DNA from: Camarhynchus parvulus
Lineage: Eukaryota; Chordata; Aves; Passeriformes; Thraupidae
Assembly: GCF_901933205.1 (NCBI RefSeq)
Contig: NC_044571.1
Location: 9,587,420 to 9,651,419, forward strand
Direction: 5' to 3'
DNA: 64,000 nt
Positions 25,682 through 36,292 of the stretch are shown one piece after another. A program made the position numbers and the translations under genes. Under the pieces are notes generated by a model that searched no databases, had not been told where the DNA came from, and saw nothing but the letters and a program-made list of their open reading frames with translations. The number at the start of each line of letters is the position of its first letter. The first letter of the stretch is position 1.

Positions 25682-25700
25682 TTCTGTTTTTAAAACAGAA
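25682..25700. repeat. Short perfect palindrome
   Basis: TTCTGTTTT and AAAACAGAA are perfect 9-bp inverted arms separated by one T. The one-base spacer makes this a palindrome rather than a hairpin with a usable loop. No role can be assigned. Confidence 0.8.
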
Positions 25701-28700
25701 TGTTAAGACCACCAGCTTCTCTCATGAAGTTACCACCTGGCACTTCATGGGAACTGAAACTGCCTTCTTTTTGCTCTGTCCCTCTTACTGTGTCTCAGTA
25801 ACATGGTGCTGCACACAGAGTTGTAGTAAAACATCTGTTTGACTACCTCTGGAAGAATTGCATGAATGTTTTGTGCTGCCCTGCTTGAAATCCCTGTAGC
25901 TCCATTACTTGATCCTCCTCCACCTTTCAGTTCCCCAAGCAGCCCGCCTGAAAAACATGATGCAGCAGTCCTAGTCCCATCAATGACCACTAGGAAAATC
26001 CTATTTTACACCTCTGATTTTTAGGGAACTCTCCAAAGTCCTCTCCTTTCCAGTTCCTGTAGAAGGGAATATTCTCTTTGAAATTTCCTTTGAAATAAAA
26101 CACGCATTTCCAATGCCAAAGAGTAAGTTGTGTGGAAAGGGTTCAAAACTCAGTAATTCATAATATTTCCAATGCACTCAATAAATAGAAATGGTTGTAG
26201 TAAAATATTATCACTACATATTAAAAAAAAAGTATCCTGAAATCTGGAAAGGTATCTAATGTCAGTATAAAAGGAAAATTATAATTTTTCTTGGCTACTC
26301 TTTTAGCAATATAAATGATTTAACACATTTAGTTCTCTCCCTTCAAACTCCCTGTTGTTTTTTTTTTCTTTTAATCATGCACAGTTGGAAGGGACTTTTA
26401 CTGGATTTGAATATAATAATGTGAGAGGTTGGGGGAAATCAGTGATTGCTGAGACAGTTATTGCTCATAGGAGAGAGAGAACTAAAAAACTTGGAGTCAG
26501 GACCCTGACACATTAAGCAAACACTCCTCCTTCTCTGATGCTGAGGGAAGAAATCTCCCAGAGATATGCCAAGTAATTGCAAGTTACTCCATAGTTTGGA
26601 ACTATAGATCTAAACCAGGAAACCCTACTGTGCATTCTGTAACCTATATTTTACTGTTCAAAGTGAGCTCTGATTTCATAATGTTGGCATGGTCTGCTAG
26701 CGCAGTAATGCAAATTTTTGTGTTTTAAGAGAAATATTCCTAGAATTTCTCAGGCAAAACACTTCTTACAAAGATGCAGCTTTTCTTTAAAAATTACATG
26801 CATTTTTGCCAAGTATTTCAGATAAATTGGATGTGGTTATAAATAGAGAAGCCTTCAAAAGCATGTAAGGCTTCGATTCACTTCTCCCCTTTTGCCTGGC
26901 ATTCCTACTTCCCAGCCCTTCCAAACACTTCTTATTTGTATAAAGAGTCTGTTTATTCTGTTTGGTCTATTAGCAAGATATGTTCCATAAGCAGAGTAAA
27001 AAGTGAACTCTTGCCACCAGTTGGCACAGTTCACTCCCATTCAGATAGGAAACCACTTTGTGTGATTTATTGCAGCTCACCTCCCCCTAGTCACTTAATT
27101 TCTTGGACAAAACCAAGGGAAAAACAAATTCCTTCCGCAGCTCTTTAAAGCTGTTCCTTGGAATATTTTATTTTTAACACTAACATTTGTTCATCTTTAT
27201 ACCCATTCCGTGACTGTTTCCAGAGCAGCTCTCCCCACAGCATGGCAGAGCCTTCCTGCTCCAATTTTAATTCTCTAACAGTTGAACCTGGGGGAAGCAC
27301 ACTTTCATTTCACCTTTCCTTTGAAAATCTGTGTATGCAGCCAATTAAAATCAAGAAGCCAGTGTAAATAATTTATCTAATCCTTGTGTTTGAGGAAAAG
27401 GAAGTTGCAGGGGGAAGAACTAGAGAGGCCAGCAGGAAAGGCTTATAGATTAGATGTGGTTTAGGCTCTAGTAGTGGAGTGAGGATTTGATGTACAGACA
27501 AGTGACATCCTTGACAACAAACACGGCAGATCTGGTCATTAAAACTTCCTATGCCCTTACAACAGGTGTCAAAGTTGCATTGGTCGGTCATTTATCCCTT
27601 ACTTATTCCTGCTTTTGGACAAGATACTTTTTCACAGCATTTTATTTTGTGTTGATAAGCAGATTTTTTTTTTTTTTTTCATATGGTTAGGAAGTCCCAT
27701 AGGACGAAAGAATGTTCTTTTTATAGTGATTAACTCCAGAGCCAAGGAAGTCATCACACATCCTAAGGTGGGTTTACAAGGAGATCAAACAGATAGTCAG
27801 GGTACATGGTTAGAAAAGGAGTTTAGCAAGGCAGGGAATAAAGCCACCTGGATATTTACCTATGAATCCATACAGATCAGAAATGTGAGAAAAAAAATTC
27901 ATATTATCAGTAGTATTTAAAGAACAAATGTGTGGGGTACTGGTGGGATTATTCTGTTTAATTAGTGGTGGCCAGAAATTTGTGTTGGGACAGGTACAGA
28001 ATAAGGTCAATTATATAGTCTTCATAAGCTTGTCTTTCAGAGGATGGCAAATACAAGGACATATAAAGATAAGAATATTCTATTAATGTTGAATTGAAAG
28101 AATTTTCATTCCTAATATTTTCTGCTAAAGTAACTGTGCACACTCCACTGCATGGTAGCCTGCTTCAGGCTGCCTCTGAAAGATGTGCAATGCCAGGAAG
28201 GTTTGAGTCACACTGCACATGAGTGTCCTGACTGGCAGTGAAGGAAATTCTGGTGTGACACTTAACAAAAACATGTCAAGAACCAGACTTTGCAAATTGC
28301 AGGTATCCAGGTGAGGGTTTAGTAGCGACAATAATAAACAACAATAATGGATTTTTTTAGTTTTAGTTTGAAGCTGAGAAGCAACTGCTACAGCTCAATG
28401 CTAGATTCACCGGCAGGTAGGTGACAGCAAATAAACGACAGCTGTGTTTGCTGTGGCTTTCATTTTATTTTGAATTATTTATAAATAGCACTAGGAGCAA
28501 TTTAGGCATTACCACATGATATGCCCTTTAAATTATTAGTTTCTTTTTTCTTGGAACTTACTGAGAAGGTAGGAGCTAGATGGAAGATAATGTCAGTGAG
28601 GAGCAGAGCACAGTTCTTTTCAGACCTATGACTCCTGTGGTCACTTCAGCAATAATGAAGTTTTGAGTGAGCTTTCAGAAAGAAAATTCAGCTAGTGCTT

Positions 28701-30597
28701 TAATATAAGAATGTGCTGCAAAGTACTCAACCACACAATTACTCCTCAAACAGCACCATCTGTCTATATCACAATGCTGAGAGAAAAGTAACCTAAAAAT
28801 GGAGTGAGGTGAAGCAAGACCTATTGTTCTATTCTTGTCCTCCTGCAGAACACACTGGTGCTCTGTTGCACCATCCCCAGATAACAATAAATGTTAATAC
28901 CATTTCAATCTCCCATTTGATGTCCCATTCAAAGGAACATCACCTAATTCCCATGTGTGCTTTTGGTGCTCTTCTGTTTCTGTGCCTGGAATATGCAAAG
29001 CTCAGCCTGGACCCTTTTGCTTTGGCAGTCATTTTTCTGTCGCCTCTCCTTTGCTTCTCCAAGATGACACTTCATGTCAGATAATACCTGAATATCAGTG
29101 CTGGTTGGGTTTCTCCCCTATTCAATTTCTCAGACTCAAAAGAGATTTATAGTAAGCATCTTCAAAGATCTGTATGCAATATATTTTTTAAAAATTTACA
29201 TTTGCAAGTATGCAAAACATTTTACAAAGACAGCTGTCGTGTCATACTGCCCAAGCATGTCTTGTTCTTACCTTGTCCTCCCCTGCCTGTCTGAAAGCAT
29301 CTGTTGTCCCATCTCTGCTTTGGCAGAATGTTGAAGAACTTATTTTAACCGTCTGCCCATCACTGTCAATTGGCCTACCTATTAGACAGGGAGAAAAGAA
29401 CTTCCTACCTGAATGATAGACTGAGTCTGATACAATAGTTTTTAAAAAATAACACCTGAACTGTGAATGATGGTTGAAAATTTAAAATCATAACCTCCTT
29501 GTGACCGGTGTTCTCTCCTTTTCCATGCAGAGGTACAGGAGAGCTGTATATACTAAGAAATGTTTTTAGCAAGAAAACATCAAGAACAGATTTTCTGAAC
29601 TAAACTTTTTTGTCTTCTGCACGAACTGACACATCAGCTGTGGAGCCAGCCTTCCTCCAGCAGAGCAGAGCTACCTTCTGCAGGGAGGTGGTTCAGGAAC
29701 TGAGATCTCTGACACACAAATAGGGACCTGCAGTTGGTGGGCTGGTTGTGCATACAGTTGGTGCATAGTCTGATCCTACCTGTGTCAATTCTGCTCCACA
29801 AGGCAGTGTGAGCTTGGAACAGGGCAGGGAAGGCACAGAAACTTTATACTGGAAGGCAAAGATTATGTTTTTCTCTCTTCTGTTTGCTTACTCAGTAAGG
29901 AAAGGAAACTGTAACTGATATTTCTCAATAATATCCCTCTACAAAAGCAACATGTGATATTTTCATATAATTACAGGCCAGGAGTCACCGCCCACAGTCC
30001 TTCCACTGCAAAAAATCTTTGGATCCAGAAGTAACTGACGTGGTTTATTATTCATTTCCAGAGGACTTGTGGAAAGAATCATAAGAGAGGGAGGAGAACA
30101 AGAGGAAGAAAGATGAAGTGCACCATTAAGTATACCCAGGGAACACAATAATGCACTTTATAGTCCAAAAAAAATTTACTTATGCACTATCATGGACAAA
30201 AAAGTTTCAAGCCCAGGAAGCCCAGCTTGTAGCCAGTCCAAATAAAACTTCTGATCACTAATTTGGATAGTGAGGAAAGAAGCACAATTACATATCAATT
30301 CACTCTACACCAATCCTCAAAACCACATGTTCATTCCCACTGAGAACTGTGCCTGTGATGCTTTTTCCACTCTTTCCTTCTCACTTATCTCCCTCCCATA
30401 CAGTTCCTCAGTGTTCCTGCCCTGGTTTAACCCCAGCTGGCAGCTCACCCCACATGGCTGCTCACTTACTCTGTGTTGGAGTACAAGAGAGAATATGAAA
30501 GGTAAAAGTGAAAAAACTCATGGATTGAAATAAAGACAGTTTAACAGATAAAGTAAAAACCCCACTCACAAGCAAAGCAAACAAGGAATTCATGCAC

Positions 30598-31013
30598 TAT
30601 TGTATTTGCAGAGAATGCCCCAACGAAGGTAGGAATGATGAATCTGACTCCATGTTCTCAGAAGGCTAATTTATTACTTTATAATACTATATTATATTAA
30701 AGAATACTATACTATACTCTGCTAAAGAATACAGAAAGGATACTTAGTGTTAGAAAGATAATAGTGAAAACTCGTGACTCTTTCCAGATCTCAACACAGC
30801 TTGGCCCTGTTTGGCCAGAGAATCAAAACAACTCATACAGAATCCAATAAAACCATCACCTTTGGGGAAACAATCTCCAAACACATTCCAAAGGAGCAAA
30901 ACACAGGAGAAGCAAATGACATAAGAATTGTTTTCCTTTTCTCTGAGGCTTCTCAGCTTCCCAGGAGAAAAATCCTGGGCAAAGGGATTTTTTCAGAGAA
31001 TGTGAATGCCACA
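30598..31013 (-). mobile_element. Solo LTR B2 (family B) nested in the ERVL LTR
   Basis: A 416-bp LTR of the same family as B1, B3 and B4. It is flanked by ATGCAC on both sides (30592-30597 and 31014-31019), and this duplicated hexamer belongs to the host ERVL LTR. Removing the insert restores a continuous ERVL LTR. Read on the minus strand it begins TGTGGCATTCAC and ends AATACAATA, not CA. A slightly longer, imperfect duplication (ATGCACTA/ATGCACCA) would instead place the end at AATACAA. An AATAAA poly(A) signal (TTTATT on the plus strand at 30670-30675) lies near its 3' end. Confidence 0.9.
30960..30979. repeat. Hairpin in LTR B2
   Basis: Perfect 7-bp arms CCCAGGA and TCCTGGG enclose a GAAAAA loop, about 35-55 bp inside the 5' end of the LTR. 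LTR B1 keeps a 6-bp version (CCAGGA/TCCTGG). B3 and B4 show degraded versions. Confidence 0.7.
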
Positions 31014-31386
31014 ATGCACCACTTCCCATGGGCAAGCAGGTGTTCAGCTGCCTCCAGGACAGCAGGTTCCATCAAATGTAATGGTGATTTGGGATGAAAA
31101 ATGCCATAAATAAAAAAAAATACTCCCTTCCCTCCTCCTTCCCCCAGCTCTGTATGCTGAGCATGATTCCATATGCTCTGGGATATCCCTGTGAGCAGCT
31201 GGGGTCACCTCTCCTGGCTGCCAGTTTCTTGTGCACCCCCAGCCTGCTTGACCAAGGCCTGGCTCTGGGTAAGTCCTGCTCAGCTCCTCCCTGCGATAAC
31301 ATCACAGTTTTTCACCACAAATCCAAGACACAGCCCCATACAATCTACTATGAAAAAAATTAACTCAATTCCAGTTAAAATCAGCA

Positions 31387-31875
31387 CTGTTGCCCACATC
31401 TGTGTTCCCTTAGGGGACTCCCTGTTCCTCTTGGCTCCACATGTCTCCCTCCAGCCTCTTCCCTTCAGATGACAGTTTTTTCCTAAATATGCTTGTGTAG
31501 GAGCACCATATGCTCCTCAGATTGGCTCCCCCAGTTTGGGAGGGGTTTGCCTCAGCCTCTGAGCTGCCTACAGCCAGCTGCAGCCATCACAGGGCAGGTG
31601 ACCTCCTGCCCATGGCAGCACTGATGCTCCCAGCTGCATCACCCTGAGACTTGAACCCCTTGAAGCAGGGGCTTGACTTTCACTGCTGGGCTCTGTGTGA
31701 GAAACAAAGCTCAGGAAAAGGTAAAAAAAGGCTCAGGAAGGAATGGGAGAAGTGCTAAACAGGAGAATTTATAGAAGAAAAAAAGGAAAAGTCCATGCCT
31801 GGAATATGTGGGGAGCATCTGTGACCTTATTTGCATGTGGCTTTTTCCATTATGGACACATCAAGCAGATGCCTG
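31387..31875. other. Unassigned G/C-richer DNA between repeats
   Basis: This segment between the ERVL LTR and a CR1 end is richer in G and C than the surrounding DNA. It might be old repeat material, but I cannot identify the family. No exon or RNA gene is supported. Confidence 0.5.
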
Positions 31876-31974
31876 GAGCTTAGAGAGACCTCATCCAGTG
31901 CCAGGTGTCCCTATCCATGGCAGGGGAGTTCGAGCTGGATGATCTTTAAGGTCCCTTCCAACCATTCTATGACT
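31876..31974 (+). mobile_element. CR1 LINE 3'-end fragment
   Basis: About 100 bp match the CR1 3' end: CCAGTGCCAGGTGTCCCTAT, then CTGGATGATCTTTAAGGTCC and the terminal CCATTCTATGACTA. The copy is strongly 5'-truncated. The better-kept end suggests it is younger than the fragment at 14160. Confidence 0.88.
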
Positions 31975-34233
31975 AGGATACTCGTTTTGCTCCAGCTGTT
32001 CTTCCTCCCTGAAGGGAGCCTGCAGCCTTGTGGGCATACACCTCTGCTGCCATCCTGTGTGCCCCTGCTCTGTGTGCCCAGCTCAATCAGGGGGTGAAAA
32101 GATTTCTCCCCACCTCTTTTGGCTTTGTCAACTCACAGTCCTGAGAGAAAAGGAGAGGGGAGAAATCAGCTTGCACTCCTCACAGCTCTTGCCTCACATT
32201 CCTCTGCACATTACTCCTGAGACAGAAATGAGCACTCACAGGGCACTGTTCCTCTTTTACCTTTGCTGGAGGATTTTGGGGTATAAATGGCACATTCAGC
32301 CCGTGTCAATGGGTGAAGTGCAGCTGGTGAGTGCTCCTGCCCTGAATGTGCCCATGCCAGCAGCAGGCTGGCTCTCTGGGCATGGATAGAGCCTGGCTCT
32401 AGCCAAGGAGGGGCTTTCTGGGCAGGCAGCAACGGGGTGAACAAACTCCACAGCATCAGCCTTCCTGCAGTGGGGTTACATTGGAAACATCTTGCTTCAA
32501 TCAATACTGAGCAAAGCACCAACTCTTAACCCTGCCTCTGTATTTCCATCCCTTCATCCTTATCACTTTTAATTTATTTTCCAGATTTGCTGGAAGGCAG
32601 TGTTTCCTCAGCACAGGTTTTGTATAGATCAATCTCTTTGCAGCCTTTCAGGTTCGATGTACAAATTTGCGTTTCACAGTAATGTAGAATGGAAAGCATG
32701 AAAAGGTGGTCAGGGTAATTTCTGGTGCATGAGATCTTATACAATGTTGTGATAAGCTTTGCATCATTACACTAATTGTTTGTCACTGTGCACATGTGCA
32801 TATAATCAGCAGCCTTGAACAGAATACATTACATTACTCTTGTGTCAGACATGGTGTGTCTCAATCCATCAAGAGGAAATGGGTAGAAATGAATGTAGGA
32901 AAGTGTTTAAGGCAGAAGCAGAGATTCTAATTATTTCACACCAAGAACTTCACATGCTTGCTAAACTGAGTTGTCATGCTGCTACTGATTATAATTGTCT
33001 TCTGTCATTGACAGGTGATTGTTTTGTGATTTCTGTGTCTAATGAAAATTCATTTTAACTAGAAAATTATTTTTGTACTATCATGGATTCACTTAGAGAA
33101 TTTTTGGAAAATGTCTCTGCTTCTACTTTTACCTCTTAATATAATCTTGAAACTATTTTTTCTGCTTAATAAACTTAATTGAGAAAATTTAAATGGGTGC
33201 ATTTAGTTTTTTCAGTGTGACTCAAAGTATTGACACATAGAAGATGTCTCTGCAGTAATAATGGAGATGATAAGTGGAAAATTAAAAGCATAATTTGGTT
33301 TTATCTACTTTCCTGTTATTGCAAACAGATAGGAAGTTAATTGAAGTTATGTCCCTTTTTGGCATCTGTGTGATACAATCCATCAGTGAGAACCAAGTTG
33401 CAGAAGCTCAGTGATATCTGCCTGACTGAAAGAGCCTCAAGACTAAGATTAATATAAAACAAAAGCAGGCCCTTTAAAATTGCACTAAGATGGTTAAATG
33501 TGTCTCCTAATTCTGTTGTTTAACTCAGTGGTGGGTGATGGTCTCATCTCTCCGCTTCCTGCTCTCCAGGCTCAGGAAATGACTGAAGCCTTATCATGAG
33601 ACAGGAGAAGAGGAAGCCCTGGGCAAACCTGAGGGAATGACAGATCCTGGTTTCCCTGCCAGAGTGGATGCAGCAAAGAGGAAGAGTCCCCTTCATTCAT
33701 TTGGTCCAAAACTGAATCTTAACTCTTGAGCTAAATTTCTGCATAACAGCCTGGGGTTCTGCTGTAGCACTGTTGAGTGGAGGGGAGAAAGGGGAGAAGG
33801 ATGGAGAAATCTCTCATCTGATGGAAAGTTTCCAATAAAGCAGTCTTGTTTTGGGAAATGAACTGGAAGGAGTTACCTGCTGTCTTGTTACCTTCTCACA
33901 TACATGCACACAAACACTGTGGCTGCAAGTCTGGGCATTGGACAGGAAACGATGTAAAGAACTGGTTTGATTATACAGGAAAATGGATCAATGGTAACTG
34001 CAAAAGCCAAGCCCATGCTGTGAAAAAACACACACACTTTTACAAAGATATTATCACCATTGTGTCCTCTTTGAGCTTGTCTTGTCATAGAGGGGAGCAC
34101 TGATATCTGAGGCCAACAACAAGCATGGTGCATTTGTTAGTGCATGGTGTACATGCCTGGGGAGCAGGCAGCTGAACTTCAACAAGAGAAATAATGTTGA
34201 GTTACTAATAAAACACTATTCCTAAAGCTGAAG
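31975..34233. other. Single-copy DNA, no recognised gene
   Basis: The first 500 bp (to about 32500) are comparatively G/C-rich with several open frames of about 100 codons on both strands. This reflects composition and not coding, because no domain is visible and the frames overlap. The rest is AT-rich without recognised features. Confidence 0.55.
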
Positions 34234-34239
34234 CATGTT

Positions 34240-34632
34240 TGTGATGGTGTTCAGAGGGGTTTTCGGGCAAGGGAAGAGACGAGAATGTTGACTCCATGTT
34301 CAGAAGGCTTGATTTATTATTTTATGATATACATTACATTAAAACTATACTAGAAACGATAGAAGGAAAAGTTTCATCTCAGAAGGCTAGCTAAGCTAAG
34401 AGTAGAATAGAAAGAATGAAAACAAAGGTCTGTGGCTCGGGCAGAGAGAGAGAGCCAGCTCTGCTATGACTGGTCACCAGTTCCGAACATCCACATGAGA
34501 CCAATCATGGATCCACCTGTTGCATTCCACAGCAGCAGATAACCATTGTTTACATTTTGTTTCTGAGGCCTCTCAGCTTCTCAGAAGGAAAAATCCCAAA
34601 GAAGGATTTTTAATGAAAAGATGTCTGTGGCA
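34240..34632 (-). mobile_element. Solo LTR B3 (ERVK-like, family B)
   Basis: A 393-bp solo LTR with a perfect 6-bp target duplication CATGTT (34234-34239 and 34633-34638). On the minus strand it begins TGCCACAGACATC and ends CACCATCACA, so its ends are canonical TG...CA. It shares the poly(A)-signal region (AATAATAAATCAAG) and the following CTTCTGAACATGGAGTC with B2 and B4. Its middle part is more diverged, including a GAGAGA run around 34442-34453. It is probably a different subfamily or an older copy. Confidence 0.87.
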
Positions 34633-34638
34633 CATGTT

Positions 34639-35771
34639 CACTTGTTTCTGCAACAAGTTTCATGATTAAGCCATTTGATTTACCATAATGTAACATTTTA
34701 CCTATAAATGGCATCATAAACCTGGTATTATATATAAAATTCTTAAGAAAATGCTATGGTTTTAAACTTTTGAAGTGATTTGCAGCTCAGCTCTAAGAGT
34801 ATTACATGCATTTTATTAACATACTCCAAATTTAATTTTAAAATTAATTAATCCTCTTCCTAGTTTGATCTAGAGTATATAGGAAAAACCCAGAAAATAC
34901 AAAGAAAAATGACTGACATAAAGTCAGGACTAAAAATAATTCAATTTATTATTTTTATGGAACACTGTTCTGGATTGCTATATAATTTATTTTCTGCAGT
35001 CTTCAATTTGTTTTCAGATATCTTAAGCCTTTGATAGGTTGTTAATATAGGACATGATATCCCCTTTCAGTCAAGTTGAGCAATCTGCAGCTGCTATATA
35101 TGGAACATCTGTATATATTTCCTTGTAACAGAAAATACTATGCTGTGTTGAGCCACGCTCTCACTCTAGCATTCATTTGGTGGGCTCTCAAAAACACCTT
35201 ACTAGGCTGCACATTCTGATCAGCTTTTTGTGAGTACCTTTGGCTGCACAGAAGGAGCCCAAGGGAGTACCCTGCCTAGGTGGTTTGTCAAAAATGGAAA
35301 ACCAAGTAAAGGCTTACTGAAAAGCTGAGTTACACTGCTATTGTGGTCCACCTTTTCAGATAGTCAGTCCTTGAAATTTTAATTCTACTCACCTCCCACA
35401 CTATTATTTACTTTGCTTGATAAACTACAAAGCATGCTGGCAGAGAATTATTCTCACATTGCATTTCTCTCCTACAGGCAATGGAAAAATACTTAGAAAT
35501 AAATTGCCAGAGCATAAGTGCCATTTCTCAGAATTTCATGGGCTGTAGTCTTTGATGCTAACACAGTTAATGAACAATAAGCTTTTTAGTGTAAATACTA
35601 AATGTACACTAAAGAAAATGCAAATACCCCAGAAGCTCAGCAATAGATTATGCCTCTCAGATGGCCATTTTACAGTAAGGATTTCCTTATATTTTTCCCT
35701 CCTGAAAGAGTAATTGAGAAATTGTCCCAGAAACAACGAGTGAGTGGTGTGATTGTCACATTTGAGGAAAG
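34639..35771. other. Single-copy AT-rich DNA, no recognised gene
   Basis: No repeat family, exon or RNA gene is recognised. Composition is strongly A/T-rich to about 35150, then more mixed. Confidence 0.6.
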
Positions 35772-36292
35772 GTTGCCATCAAGAGGGACCTTGACAGAGT
35801 TGGGAGTTCCCAGCATAAATCATGGACCTGTTAGAGCAGGCCCACAGGAGTGCCACAAAAATGGTCAGAGACCTGGAGCACCTCTCTCACAAATTAAAAA
35901 CTGAGTTGGGGTTATTCAGCCTGGAGGAGACATGGGTGGGGGAAAACTTATTGCAGATTTGCTATACTTTAAGGAAAATTATAAGATGGAGAGAGAGCTT
36001 TTACCAAAGCCTGTATACAGACAGTGGCAGGACCAGGGATAATGTTTTTAAACAAAAAGAGAGTAGATGTGGACTGGCCACGAGGAAGACTTATTTTAAA
36101 GTGAAGGTGTTCAAACACAAGAACAGGTTGACCAGAGTTGTGGATGACCCATCCCTGGAAGTGTTTGAGGTCAGGCTGGATGGAGATTTCAGCAACTCAA
36201 TCTAGTGAAAGATGTCCCTGCCCATAGGAGGAAGTTTGGGCTAGATACATTTTGAAGGTCTGTTCCAAGCCAAACCCCTCTGTGACTCTATT
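35772..36292 (+). mobile_element. CR1 LINE 3' portion
   Basis: About 520 bp of CR1 3' sequence on the plus strand. Landmarks in order are AGAGGGACCTTGACAGAG, CATGGACCTGTTAGAGCAGG, GCCACAAAAATGGTCAGAG, CTGGAGCACCTCTCTCACA, GTTATTCAGCCTGGAGGAG, GATGTCCCTGCCCATAGGAG and the degraded end CCCCTCTGTGACTCTATTAA. There is an internal gap near 35810 relative to the usual CR1 order. An open frame of 127 codons (35822-36205) lies entirely inside this repeat and is not a gene. Confidence 0.92.

Larger units (their letters stand above)
20681..30417. other. Single-copy DNA, no recognised gene
   Basis: Nearly 10 kb without an LTR, CR1 copy or exon that I can support. A phrase resembling a CR1 tip (GTTGGAAGGGACTTTTA, about 26388) is too short to call. 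A CAG/GTAAGC donor-like site occurs at 20899-20906. The longest open frame is 142 codons (23318-23746) with a TTG start and no recognisable domain. Small tandem and inverted repeats are listed separately. Confidence 0.6.
30418..31386 (-). mobile_element. ERVL-type solo LTR, interrupted by LTR B2
   Basis: The plus strand opens with TGCCCTGGTTTAACCCCAGC, the reverse of the 3' end of a common avian ERVL LTR. It continues through matching landmarks: AGATAAAGTAAAA, CAAACAAGGAATTCATGCAC, then after the interruption CTTCCCATGGGCAAGCAG, GCTGAGCATGATTCCATATG, GGATATCCCTGTGAGCAG and ACACAGCCCCATACAATC, ending at TTAAAATCAGCA. Subtracting the nested element and one duplication copy leaves about 547 bp. 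That is almost the same length as the second copy at 59355-59899 (545 bp), which supports a complete LTR. I did not find a convincing 5-bp target duplication. No internal retroviral sequence is recognised on either side, so it is called solo. Confidence 0.85.

Noticed and set aside
26386..26405. CR1-like phrase GTTGGAAGGGACTTTTA
   Set aside because: About 17 bases alone, with no neighbouring CR1 sequence on either side, is too little to call an element.
35822..36205. 127-codon plus-strand open frame
   Set aside because: It lies wholly inside the 3' untranslated part of a CR1 element.
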